From: Trichomonas vaginalis G3
Lineage: Eukaryota > Parabasalia > Trichomonadida > Trichomonadidae
Length of the DNA stretch: 64,000 nt
Reading direction: 5' to 3'
Assembly: GCF_026262505.1 (NCBI RefSeq)
Contig: NC_067204.1
Span: 23,157,300-23,221,299, forward strand
The translations under genes were made by a program, and so were the position numbers. The notes beneath the pieces were generated by a model. That model was not told the DNA's origin, ran no database searches, and saw only the letters and a program-made list of their open reading frames with translations. Below are positions 19,833-30,347 of the stretch, piece by piece (the stretch's first letter is position 1; the number at the start of each line of letters is the position of its first letter).

Positions 19833-22368
19833 ATGTCTGAGCAAGACCTTCATCAAATTGAATACATTGAATTGAGAAGCAGATTTAAATACTACATCGA
19901 TGTATATATTGCATTGTATCAACTGAAAACGGAAAACAAAGAAGAATTAAACTCAATTTACAAAATGATCAAAACCGAATTGATTGATTCAAAGAATTAT
20001 CGACCACAAAATATAATCAAAGATATTTTAGATATAATCCCATATAATAATCGCTATATAAAGTCATATTTATATCTTGCCAAACTCGTATATGATGATT
20101 ATAATGTCACATATGTCAAAGTTGAACATATTTCAAACTTCCTGTTTTACAAAGAATTTGGAATTAAATTAGACGAATCCGATGATTTCAAAATAACTCA
20201 ATATGAAGATCTCGATATTTATGCAAAAAATACAATTCCCAGAGCAATTATGGATGATGATAAAGAAAGATTCATCTGCTTCATTGAAAGCGAAAGATTT
20301 GACGAAGATCAAAAATTTTATAGCAAATTTTTCCCAGAATCTTATGAAGTATATTCATTACTTGAATTATGTTGTTACTATGGAGCTGTTGATTGTTTCA
20401 AGTTATTAATAACTAAATTTAACTCAAAAATAACTCAAGCATGTCTAAAATATTCAATTTTAGGAGGAAATCCAGGTATCATTAGTGAATGTTTGAAATA
20501 TCAAAAACCAAATGAAGAATGCATGAGATATGCAATTATTTCACACAACATTGATTTTGTTACGTTCTTGATGAATGAATACAATTTAGAGATCGATTTA
20601 GAAGATTGTGAAATTTACAATAATCTTGAATCCTTTTTAGTTTATTTTGATCAAACTAATGATGTTAGCAAATGCTTTATTATTTCAGCAAGGTTCAATA
20701 TTCCATCTCTCTGTGAATATTTCCTTTCTATTGGTGCAAATATCAATGAAAAAGATAAATATGGACAAACAGTTCTTCATTATGCAGCAGAACATAATAG
20801 TACAGAAACTGCTGAATTTTTTATTTCACATGGTGCAAATATCAATGAAAAAGATAATAATGGAGCAACAGCTCTTCATTATGCAGCAAGATCTAATAGA
20901 AAAGAAACAGCCCAACTTCTTATCTCACATGGTGCAAATATCAATGAAAAAGATAATGATGGAAAAACCGCTCTTCATTATGCAGCTCAGAATTATAGTA
21001 AAGAAACTGCTGAACTTCTTATTTCACATGGTGCAAATATCAATGAAAAAGATAATAATGGAGTAACAGTTCTTCATATTGCAGCAGAAAATAATTGTAA
21101 AGAAATATCTGAACTTCTTATTTCACATGGTGCAAATATCAATGAAAAAGATAAATATGGACAAACAGTTCTTCATTATGCAGCAAGATCTAATAGTACA
21201 GAAACTGCTGAACTTCTTATTTCACATGGTGCAAATATCAATGAAAAAGATAAATATGGAGAAACCACCCTTCGTTATGCAGCAAGATTTAATAGAAAAG
21301 AAATAGTTGAACTTCTTATTTCACATGGTGCAAATATCAATGAAAAAGATAAATATGGAGCAACAGCTCTTCATAAAGCAGCTCAGAATTATAGTAAAGA
21401 AACTGCTGAACTTCTTATTTCACATGGTGCAAATATCAATGAAAAAGATAAATATGGAGCAACAGCTCTTCATTATGCAGCTCAGAATTATAGTAAAGAA
21501 ACTGCTGAACTTCTTATTTCACATGGTGCAAATATCAATGAAAAAGATAATAATGGAGTAACAGCTCTTCATTATGCAGCAAGATCTAATAGAAAAGAAA
21601 CAGTTGAACTTCTTATTTCACATGGTGCAAATATCAATGAAAAAGATAATAATGGGAGCAACAGCTCTTCATTATGCAGCTCAGAATTATAGTAAAGAAA
21701 CTGCTGAATTTTTTATTTCACATGGTGCAAATATCAATGAAAAAGATAAATATGGACAAACAGCTCTTCATTATGCAGCAAGATCTAATAGAAAAGAATA
21801 TATCGAATTTTTTATTTCACATGGTGCAAATATAAATGAAAAAGATAATAATGGAGCAACAGCTCTTCATTATGCAGCTCAGAATTATAGTAAAGAAACT
21901 GCTGAACTTCTTATTTCACATGGTGCAAATATCAATGAAAAAGATAAATATGGACAAACAGTTCTTCATTATGCAGCAAGATCTAATAGAAAAGAATATA
22001 TCGAATTTCTTATTTCACATGGTGCAAATATCAATGAAAAAGATAATAATGAAGCAACAGCTCTTCATTATGCAGCAGGATTTAATAGAAAAGAAATAGT
22101 TGAACTTCTTATTTCACATGGTGCAAATATCAATGAAAAAGATAAATATGGACAAACAGTTCTTCATTATGCAGCAAGATCTAATAGAAAAGAAACAGTT
22201 GAACTTCTTATTTCACATGGTGCAAATATCAATGAAAAAGATAATAATGGACAAACTGCTCTTCAAAATGCTCCATGCTATATAAGTGACACAAAATTAG
22301 ATCTTTTAAGTGGTCGGAAGGAAAGAATAAAAGAAACAAAGGAGTTGATTCCAATTGGAAAGTACTGA
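19833..22368 (+). pseudogene. large ankyrin-repeat gene with one frameshift (DUF3447-like N-terminus)
   Basis: Start ATG at 19833 (MSEQDLHQIEYIEL), chosen because the paralogs begin the same way; an ATG nine codons upstream is less likely. The first ~300 residues match the other family members ('LLELCCYYGAVDCFKLL', 'ISHNIDFVTFLMNEYN'). From about 20758, sixteen 33-residue ankyrin repeats follow, almost identical ('HGANINEKD..G.TALHYAA'). Near 21652 the unit reads AATGGGAGCA instead of AATGGAGCA; this single extra G shifts the frame and ends the first frame at 21692, while the repeats continue open in the new frame to 22368. Without it the product would be about 845 residues. It may be a new pseudogene, a contingency-type switch, or a sequencing error. 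Confidence 0.85.
20758..22260 (+). repeat. 99-bp tandem ankyrin repeats, ~16 copies
   Basis: The unit contains TCACATGGTGCAAATATCAA and recurs every 99 bases, with one 100-base unit. Units differ at only a handful of positions, chiefly GATAATAATGG versus GATAAATATGG and CAAGATCTAATAG versus CTCAGAATTATAG. Three reading frames are open across the array because the unit lacks stops. Confidence 0.92.
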
Positions 22369-24571
22369 AAAGCGTTCTTACATGCAATATTAATGATTAT
22401 ATCATATACAATGTTTCGGAAAGAATTGTTCATGTAAATTGAGAGAGTTTTCACAAGTTAATAAAGAAAGTAGTTAATAATATGTAAATAAAACAAAATG
22501 TCAATATACAATAGTAAAATAAAATGTCATTTTATTTAATATTTCAAACATTTAGGTTACTGATTGGTGTAGCCTAATTTATTACACCAATTAGCAACTA
22601 TCCTATATAGTATTCTTAGTTGTATTGTCAGTTATTCTCCAGCATTATGCAATTTAAAATCAACTTCGTTAATTTTAATTGCATTGCAACAGTACTCCTA
22701 CATGGATAAAACATCAAGATTGCACTTGCCAAAGCAATACATTAAAAATCCAAATTTTGCATCTCGAAAATGCAACGACAGAATTCCTCGTAATTTTGAG
22801 TTCTTATTTCGCTTATGAAACATATTCAAATAATTTGATTATAGAAAAAGTTACTAAAAGACGGCTTTTATATATAAATTACTTATAAATTACGATGATC
22901 TCTATAATGAGTGCACAGCACTGCATATAATCGTTATGATTTGATTGGAATAGTCATAACTCTAATCTAGACGATAGTTACTACATTTATGCGAATATAG
23001 TACGTTTCCATTCATCTATTTACTTGTTGTTGTTGAAATAAAAACTTTATTATTTTACTATCTTAAGAATTTTGTTATGGAAATAATATTTGCAACAACA
23101 ATAAATGATTCAATCATGACATTACATCAACTATAGAATGAATTTTTATTAAATATGATATCAAAATCAAAAATTAGAAGTTTTTTATTAGTAAAAACGA
23201 TTCCATTTGATGATTTGATTAATTATATAATACTTTGATTTTCCAAATTTTTTTCAAAATTGATTTTTTCATTTTTCAATTTTTAAATTTTTTTGGAATT
23301 TTGAGTTGATTAATTAAACAGAATGAGTATTGCGAATGCTTTTTATATCTCACAAAGTGATGAGTTAAAGGTGAATTTTTAAAAATTATTTTAAATCACA
23401 AATATCGTCCTTATTATCCTTTTTTTTAAAAAAGAATAGTACTAAGCATTGATAAAGTATGATCTATATTAGTAAAATACTTGAATGAGAAGTGTAAAAG
23501 TAAAGATTTTCCATCATGTCTCTCACTCTGTCACTTTTTGGCGCCCTCGCTTCAGTATCACACACTAGAAGTGTTTACCCTTTTCAAAAAATTTACCCTT
23601 TTCTCTCATATTTTCAACATATATATATAATAAATTAATAATGCAAAATTTCCAACCCTGAAGAGATAATGTGATTGCCCGATTCTACCAAGTTAGTTGA
23701 AAATTTTTTTACCGAAAAGATTACTCATTTCTTTTAAATATTATTGTTTTATAATTTTATTTTCTTTAATGTTTATTTGAAGACTTCAATAAACGTTCTC
23801 ATTCTTTGTGTGACGTTATGCAGCTTCTTTGCAAGAATATCAAACTTATGTATTCTTATGTCATCAATTTTGTTCATTTAATTTACAATTTCTGTCCTCT
23901 GTTCAATCTTAATGTTTTATAATTATGCTTTTCATTTAAATTCATTAATAAGATAAATTTCGACATTTAAAAATCTGTCCTCTTTGAAAAATTTTGAATA
24001 TTATTCCGCCAATTTTTTAAATATTTGCTTCTTAGGTTCAAGCTTAATGATGATCAAATACATGAAATTATTCAACAGAAAAGAATTGTTATGCTATTTT
24101 ATAAATGCTTAGATATGCGATTAAAATTTATGTATGTTTGTATGTAACTATATTTGTTTAGAAATAAAATTATGAACTGGGGAAATTAAGTATGTTTTTA
24201 GGCTTCTGTGACGTGCCACTTAATCCATATGTTTAAAGGCTGTTTTTCAATGATGCTTCACACCAGTTGTCATAAATTTGAATTAAAGTCAGATTTACAC
24301 ATATTTTAATTGTAATTTTTGCTAAAAATGATAATATTTCATACATATACGATTTATATTAATATTAATTTGTGTTCAATTCAATTTTGTGCAAGAATTC
24401 CAAAATATGTTAAACTCCTTTTCTTTTGTAAAGTCTCTTATTCAAATTTTTGATAGAGGTTCCCTCAATATTGAGGCAGAAAAACGATAGGGGGAGAGGT
24501 ATGCTGACTACCCTTGATACGGGCCAAATGCCCCCAAATTTTGAATATAGCTTCTATGCATGCTTGTGAGC
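22369..24571. other. gene-poor AT-rich stretch
   Basis: About 2.2 kb with no supported gene. A small hairpin, ATTGGTGTA...TACACCAAT, lies near 22563-22591. Near 23510-23590 a slightly GC-richer patch with 'TCACTCTGTCACTTTTTGGCG' resembles promoter sequence, but no frame follows it. Confidence 0.45.
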
Positions 24572-24580
24572 AATGTTTGT
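24572..24580. repeat. target site duplication, left (9 bp)
   Basis: AATGTTTGT, repeated at 27232-27240. Confidence 0.75.
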
Positions 24581-24639
24581 AGGGATGCGACGGTTTTACG
24601 CCATGACCGTTTAAAAATAGAATAATACGCCATTTTTGG

Positions 24640-24676
24640 GGCCGAATGGCGGGTACGAAGTACCCGCCATTCGGCC
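24640..24676. repeat. perfect GC-rich hairpin, 17-bp stem
   Basis: GGCCGAATGGCGGGTAC, a 3-base loop GAA, then the exact reverse complement. It stands out in DNA that is otherwise AT-rich and is followed by a pyrimidine tract. Confidence 0.9.
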
Positions 24677-24707
24677 GAATAACAAAACAATACAAAATTA
24701 TCGCCGT

Positions 24708-24800
24708 CCTTTTTTTTCTTTCTTTCTCTTTTTTTTTTCTCTCTCTCTTTCTTTTCTCTTTTCTCTTTTTACTCCTCTTTCTCTTTTCATCATTAAACGT
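24708..24800. repeat. pyrimidine tract (C/T only, ~90 bp)
   Basis: A run of almost pure C and T just after the GC-rich hairpin. The same hairpin-tract order occurs near 33254-33430. Confidence 0.85.
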
Positions 24801-24955
24801 AGAAAGATATATTAATATTATTTTAAAATTAAAAAAAAATAAAGAAAGTATAATACCCAGATTTGCCTTACTTTTACCACCTCTCTAAAGCTGGGGACAC
24901 CGCCTATCGTTGGGAGTAGCTATTAAATAGAACCACCAAGGGTATTTTTCGAACA

Positions 24956-25027
24956 GCTGGTGTAGTGTAGTGGAAACATTCGACATAATGATTCATTATG
25001 CCAAGGTTTGATTCCCATTTAGCCAAT
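24956..25027 (+). other. tRNA-like segment with A-box and B-box
   Basis: TAGTGTAGTGG at 24963-24973 fits the pol III A-box and GGTTTGATTCC at 25005-25015 fits the B-box, at the spacing found in tRNA genes. A D-stem (GTGT/ACAT) and a 5-bp stem with 7-base loop (CATAA/TTATG) can be drawn between them. The acceptor and T stems pair poorly, and position 33 is not U. I read it as a degenerate tRNA copy or tRNA-derived repeat rather than a working tRNA gene. Confidence 0.35.
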
Positions 25028-26166
25028 TTTTTTCTTTTTTGGATCATGAATTTTTTTTTGGGTCACTAAAAGATTTGTTTCATGTTCTAAATCTGCTGCA
25101 TATGTAATCTATTTTTATTTACCTATTTTTTAAAAATCTATTGGATTGCCAAATTTGAATATATTTAAAATCATAAAACTCCAAAAAAACTATAAATATA
25201 TGTTTTATACATAGTGCCGATACTCAAATATCAGATTACTTAGATCCATGAATAATATCCGAATTTTTTTTCTTAAAATTAAACTTCAAAACTTCTTCCA
25301 ATCTTATTCTTCATCAATTGTAAATTTTTAAAACCATTTTTTAAAATAATTTTGCGTAAATTTTATTCTCATGTTGTTTTAATCGAAAATTGATACATTT
25401 TCAAAAAAATAATATTGACTTATGAAATTCATTTTTAAGGTGAAATAGTATTGTTTTTATTAAAGTATATGAATAATATATAAAAAATTAATGAATATAT
25501 AAGCAGATTTTTAGTTTACAAAACAAATATGAGCAATGCAATTTCAAACTTTTGCTGGCAATTTCGATATTGCTCAAGTTTGTAGTATTTGTGATACCTA
25601 TAACATCGGCTTAATCAAAATTCGATTTTTCTTATGAGTTATTGAGAAAATTTGATTGCAATGAGAAGGATTTCGACGTTTTTGATAAACTAAGAGCTGA
25701 GCTTTAGGGGTTCAGTTCATTTATGGCTGTAGTTTGATGCGTAGATCTCTTTTTTATTGTAAATTCTTTCAGCATGGAGATCGAGAATGAATCTTTTGAG
25801 AACTTTATGAGTTTTTACACCCGTAAAGAGGTCCTTCGAGGAAAGATAGTCCAGACTACATGAAGATGTGGGTTAACCAAAAAAATCCGATGGTTTCCCC
25901 ATATTCATGTAGATCTTCGAAAAAATGAGCACCAAAAAAGCCAAAAAAATAGGCTTTTTATTGGATTTGTACACTAGATCAATAATCTATTTAGGATCTG
26001 ACACTCTTTTTAGCCAGAGATATGAGGTCCTTTCTAGGAAAACGATCTATTCATCCATAAAAAAAATGAATTATCGTTTTCCCCAGAAATTACATGGGGA
26101 GTGGTAAAAGTAAGGAAAATCTGGGTAAGTAATTATTTAGTTATCGATATATATATATGTAAAGTG

Positions 26167-26900
26167 ATAATCTGAGGATAAGCTGAGGAGGAGTCTGAGG
26201 ATTAGACCGAGGAGTAGTTTGAGGAGTAGTCTGAGGAGTTTGAGGAGTAGTCTGAGGAGTTTGAGGATAATCTGAGGAGTTGTCTGAGGAGTAGTTTCAG
26301 GAGTTGTCTGAGGAGTTTGAGGAGTAGTCTGAGGAGGAGTTTGAGGATAATCTGAGGAGGAGTTTGAGGATTAGACCAAGGAGTAGTCTGAGGATTAGAC
26401 CGAGGAGTAGTCTGAGGAGTTTGAGGATAATCTGAGGAGTTTGAGGATAATCTGAGGAGTTTGAGGATAATCTGAGGAGGAGTCTGAGGATTAGACCGAG
26501 GAGTAGTCTGAGGAGTTTGAGGATAATCTGAGGAGGAGTCTGAGGATTAGACTGAGGAGTTTGAGGATAATCTGAGCATAATCTGAGGAGGAGTCTGAGG
26601 ATTAGACCGATGAGTAGTTTGAGGATAATCTGAGGAGGAGTCTGAGGATTAGACTGAGGAGGAGTTTGAGGATAATCTGAGGAGTAGTTTCAGGAGTAGT
26701 CTGAGGACTAGTCTCAGGACTAGTCTGATGAGGAGGACTCTAAGGAGTAGTCTGAAGAGTAGTCTCAGGAGGAAGATCTGAGGAGGAGTCTTATGAGGAG
26801 GGGTCTAAGGAGTAGTCTGAGGATGATGAGTAATCTGATAAGGAGTAGTCTGAGGATGATCTGAGGATAACCTGATGACTAGTCTAGGAGTGGTCTAATA
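26167..26900 (+). repeat. purine-rich minisatellite (TGAGGAGTAGTC family)
   Basis: About 730 bases built from variants of CTGAGGAGTAGT, TTGAGGATAATC and CTGAGGATTAGACCGAGGAG, with some in-between repeats of 30-36 bases. Stops in all frames exclude coding. The last ~200 bases are more diverged. Confidence 0.9.
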
Positions 26901-27240
26901 AAAATGTAAAATATTTTCAAAGAAAAAATTCTATGAATTTTATATTTTAATTCTTAGCATTATACTGAATAAAATAAACATAAATATCAAAATTTTAAAA
27001 TTGAACACGCTCTACCTTAAGGAATTAAATTTATTAAGATATATTTATATATAATAAACGATTACCTAAAAAAAAGTATTTCATCGCTTATGTAAGTTTC
27101 AAAAAAATCACGAAAATAAAAAAATCAAGATTAAGATTTTATTTTTAATTTTTGAATTTCTCAAATGGCGAAATTTTTGGGCGAACAAAAAAAATGTACG
27201 CCCGGTCAAATGGCGTGTTTAACGCATCCCTAATGTTTGT

Positions 27241-28357
27241 GAACATGCAAGAAAAACTATCAGCCAATTTTGAGGAAAATGCACTAGTAATTTGCTTGTA
27301 TTTTATGCTCAGATTATTTTTGCCATTTTGGAATTTTTAAATTTTTTTACATATTTAGCTGATTTATTTGAATTATGAATCGACAAAAACTAATTATTTT
27401 AAATTCTAAAATAATATTAATGCTTAAATTTCATATATTACAATAATGAATAAAAATATTATATTAATCATCATGAAGTATGATTTAAATTAAACCATTC
27501 AGATTGTAATCCGAAGTTTATAATAATCTCACATATCTTGCATGTTTTAATAATACTTTCTCAATGAGCGAATAAATGATGAGTTAATACCAATCAATTA
27601 GGCTTTCTGAGCAAAAATATCTAAATTACATAAATGTGTGAACTATTTACTAGTATTAAGATAATTTATTCCTAATAATAAAAAAAAAAATAAAATAATA
27701 ATTTTATAAGACATACTAAATAGTTAAACATTATGCATACCATGATGCTATAAATCATTATCGTATTATTAATTTTGCTATTTTGAATAAGTCAGTAATT
27801 GAATTTACGTGTAACTTTTTTTAGCTGATAGTTTTTAAATAAATCTATTCTAAAGGTGATACTTACCATGAATCTATATGTTTTATAGCTATTACAAGGA
27901 AAACCACCTGTACAAAAAAAGTTAATAATTTAGGATTTTAACATATACGTTTGAGTAATCTCCCATGCGAATTTCTTAATGATATGGCGTTTCCGTAAAG
28001 ATGAACAAATAATAACATATATGATAATAAATTTGATAAATCTTTTGTATAAAAGCGAAAACATCTATATTGTTACGATCGAAAACATAATATATGAAGT
28101 GCTTTTTCGAATGACTTTACTTGTTTCTAAAATAATGTTATGCTTAGCTCTAGACGTGGCCATTAAAAATGACGTTAAGAGAAAAAATTAACCTTATTCC
28201 AGTTAGCATACCTCTATAGGGAGACTTTACGTAGGAAAATGGGTTTAGATTCTAATTTAATTGTGGCTGCATTCGATCTATAAAAATATATTTCTAATGT
28301 TTAATGTTATTTTGTCAGAATCGTAGCAATTCTTGTCAATTTTTCAAAAAATTATTT
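27241..28357. other. AT-rich stretch, no gene supported
   Basis: About 1.1 kb right of the MULE-like element. One open frame of 70 codons (27979-28191) has no recognisable features and is probably chance. Confidence 0.45.
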
Positions 28358-28419
28358 AATTTGGCCGAAGGTGGCGTGCTTACCCGAAGGGCAAGCGAAG
28401 CCACCTGAGGCCCCAAATT
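28358..28419. repeat. imperfect GC-rich hairpin
   Basis: AATTTGGCC pairs with GGCCCCAAATT, and AGGTGGC with GCCACCT, around a CCC-GAA-GGG tip. The GAA loop is the same as in the hairpin at 24640. It lies about 165 bases upstream of the polytopic membrane gene. Confidence 0.75.
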
Positions 28420-28582
28420 ATATATGATCAAATATATATCTTCGCACTGCAGATCAATAAATCACATGATATGATTGTTATTATTCATTCATATCATTCA
28501 TATTTGGAGCCTAATGATTCTATTTATCTTATTTATTTGTCTTAATTCTATAGGCACTTCAATGAATTGAAAAGTGACATAA

Positions 28583-29845
28583 ATGAATGAATTAAAAGAT
28601 GTCGAAATTTCTGAGTATGCTCCAAATGTTATCGAGCGAAAACAGAGAGTATCTTATGTAATGATGGTTGTTATATCTGTTGTGATTGTATTTTCTCTGA
28701 TATTTGGACTATTTTACGCTCAGAACGTTTTATCATCTGTTGATATACATTTTTCTAAAAGGAATACTTCATTAATTCTCTTAAATAATGGTCCAAATAC
28801 AGATTCTGTAGAATTTGAACTATATTTTAGTGAAAAAATTCCAAAACCTCTTCATTACAAACTGGAAATCATCGGCACTCACAATGAGAAATTAAAGATA
28901 ACGAATATTCCAGTAAGTATACAACATTTAGTTGGAACAACTGGTAATACTCATCAAGTTTCAACATTAAGTACAACATTTCAATTTAATATAGACGCAA
29001 ACAAAACAAAGCCGAAAACAATGTATTATACAGTAATTCCATCCAATAATTCAACATTTTCTTACGTATTCAAAACAAAAGGTTTTCAATTTTCTCGTTA
29101 TTACTCGAATTTATATTATTTGGACTCAGACATAACACCATTAGTTTATTTACGAAATAATATGCTTAATATTACCTTTATTTCTTTCATGATTCTCATA
29201 ATTCAGTATTATTTATGTAGAAAGTCTTTCACATCATCAATGGCGCTTATCATCGGAATATTTGCTGTAATTGCATTTAATCCAAGTGTAATTAAGCAAG
29301 CATCTAACGATTTTATTAATATTTACAGACAAATTTCTTATTCTCTATTTCTAGCCATATATTACGCTGCTGTTCCAACAATTGCGCTTTCTTATTACCC
29401 ATTTTCCAATTTGCTACCAACATTATGTTTCTCATTCTTCGTTTTGTTTTCATTTTTGTTATTTATTTCAGTTTTTCCACTTTTTACGCCTAGACATCAG
29501 CCATTTTACATCATCGATGGATTTAATGAATATCCGGACTCCGAAGCACTGATTTTTGCATTGCCATTGATTGGATTTCTTTCGATTTTCGGAATAATTC
29601 TTCTTGTCATTGCCACTTTCTTCGTAAAAGGGTCTGATTTAGTCAAAATACTACTTGCTATTGCTATTCAGCTCTATTCTACGTGTACAACGCTTTGGAC
29701 AACTTTCAGACCTTTATCTTTCCCAGAAATCATAAAATTGCACCAGCACGTTGGGTTGTTTTATGATGGTATAGTACATGTTATCTGTTCCCTTGTCTTT
29801 GCCCTCATTTTTACTAATTTTGATACCGAAATTGATATGGAATAA
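28583..29845 (+). CDS. polytopic membrane protein with N-terminal luminal domain
   Basis: 420 residues. A first hydrophobic helix (~24-50, 'VMMVVISVVIVFSLIFGLFY') is followed by a soluble ~150-residue beta-rich region with N-glycosylation sites (NNST), then about seven to eight hydrophobic helices from residue ~195 ('FISFMILIIQYYLC', 'ALIIGIFAVIAF', 'LFLAIYYAAVPTIAL', 'LCFSFFVLFSFLLFISVF', 'ALPLIGFLSIFGIILLVIATFF') and a short acidic tail. One anchor, a luminal domain and about seven helices resemble the Wntless/TMEM181-type layout, but there is no diagnostic motif, so this is only a suggestion. The frame is intact. Confidence 0.75.
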   Translation: MNELKDVEISEYAPNVIERKQRVSYVMMVVISVVIVFSLIFGLFYAQNVLSSVDIHFSKRNTSLILLNNGPNTDSVEFELYFSEKIPKPLHYKLEIIGTHNEKLKITNIPVSIQHLVGTTGNTHQVSTLSTTFQFNIDANKTKPKTMYYTVIPSNNSTFSYVFKTKGFQFSRYYSNLYYLDSDITPLVYLRNNMLNITFISFMILIIQYYLCRKSFTSSMALIIGIFAVIAFNPSVIKQASNDFINIYRQISYSLFLAIYYAAVPTIALSYYPFSNLLPTLCFSFFVLFSFLLFISVFPLFTPRHQPFYIIDGFNEYPDSEALIFALPLIGFLSIFGIILLVIATFFVKGSDLVKILLAIAIQLYSTCTTLWTTFRPLSFPEIIKLHQHVGLFYDGIVHVICSLVFALIFTNFDTEIDME

Positions 29846-30335
29846 AATTATAGATTTTTTGTTTGTTAATATGAATAAACGGAAGATTGTTTGTATATTT
29901 CTCGTTTTAAAATGCTTTATCTGTAAGATATTTGCCAAAATTTATATCGTTAAATCAAATTTGGCCCAATGATTGTGATTTCTGAGTATAAAATAACAAA
30001 TACTTGACAAATTCTGAAGCGCTAAAGTCAAAATATTGTAATAAAAAAAATAATCTCAATTTCCTCCTAATTTGAAAATATCGGATATATGGCAGACATA
30101 CATTAATAGGTGAATGCTTCTGCTTCAATTTAGACTACATTTTCCGAACCCCGTAAGATGCTCAATTTATCCTCAAAACTCAAAGGTTATGTAAACCATT
30201 GTACATGTTTCTATCATCATTATTACTTGAATGTGCTGTTTGTTAACAGTTTTCTAATCATTCAATTCTGATTTTCAATAGAAGTATCATTTTTCATTCA
30301 ATTTTCTACATTCAAAGTTATCTAGATTTTACACA
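29846..30335. other. intergenic stretch, nothing recognised
   Basis: About 490 AT-rich bases between the membrane gene and the ankyrin gene, ending in the latter's initiator motif. Confidence 0.5.
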
Positions 30336-30341
30336 TCATTT
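30336..30341 (+). promoter_or_regulatory. initiator motif TCATTT
   Basis: Located 10 bases before the ATG at 30348; fits the trichomonad initiator consensus, so the broken ankyrin gene still has its promoter element. Confidence 0.55.
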
Positions 30342-30347
30342 TTAGTG

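Larger units (their letters stand above)
24581..27231. mobile_element. MULE-like non-autonomous element, 2.65 kb
   Basis: Ends AGGGATGCG...CGCATCCCT are inverted, with a looser match continuing ~40 bases ('ACGCCATGACCG' against 'ACGCCATTTGACCG'). A 9-base direct repeat flanks them, the size made by Mutator-like transposases. No transposase frame is present. Inside lie, in order, a GC-rich hairpin, a pyrimidine tract, a tRNA-like segment and a purine-rich minisatellite. It is an inference from ends and duplication; the cargo looks assembled from unrelated simple sequence. Confidence 0.7.

Noticed and set aside
20203-22285. Several alternative-frame proteins (IFHMVQISMKKI-type) inside the ankyrin gene
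   Set aside because: They are shadows of the 99-base repeats read in a second frame.
24465-24695. Short proteins across the GC hairpin
   Set aside because: Overlapping open frames caused by GC content and palindromy; no start context or family.
24956-25027. Functional tRNA gene
   Set aside because: Acceptor and T stems do not pair and U33 is missing, so only 'tRNA-like' is claimed.
26167-26900. Glu/Gly-rich coding region
   Set aside because: TAG and TAA recur in the unit in all frames, so the array is a non-coding minisatellite.
27979-28191. 70-residue plus-strand gene
   Set aside because: No recognisable features or promoter; likely chance in AT-rich DNA.
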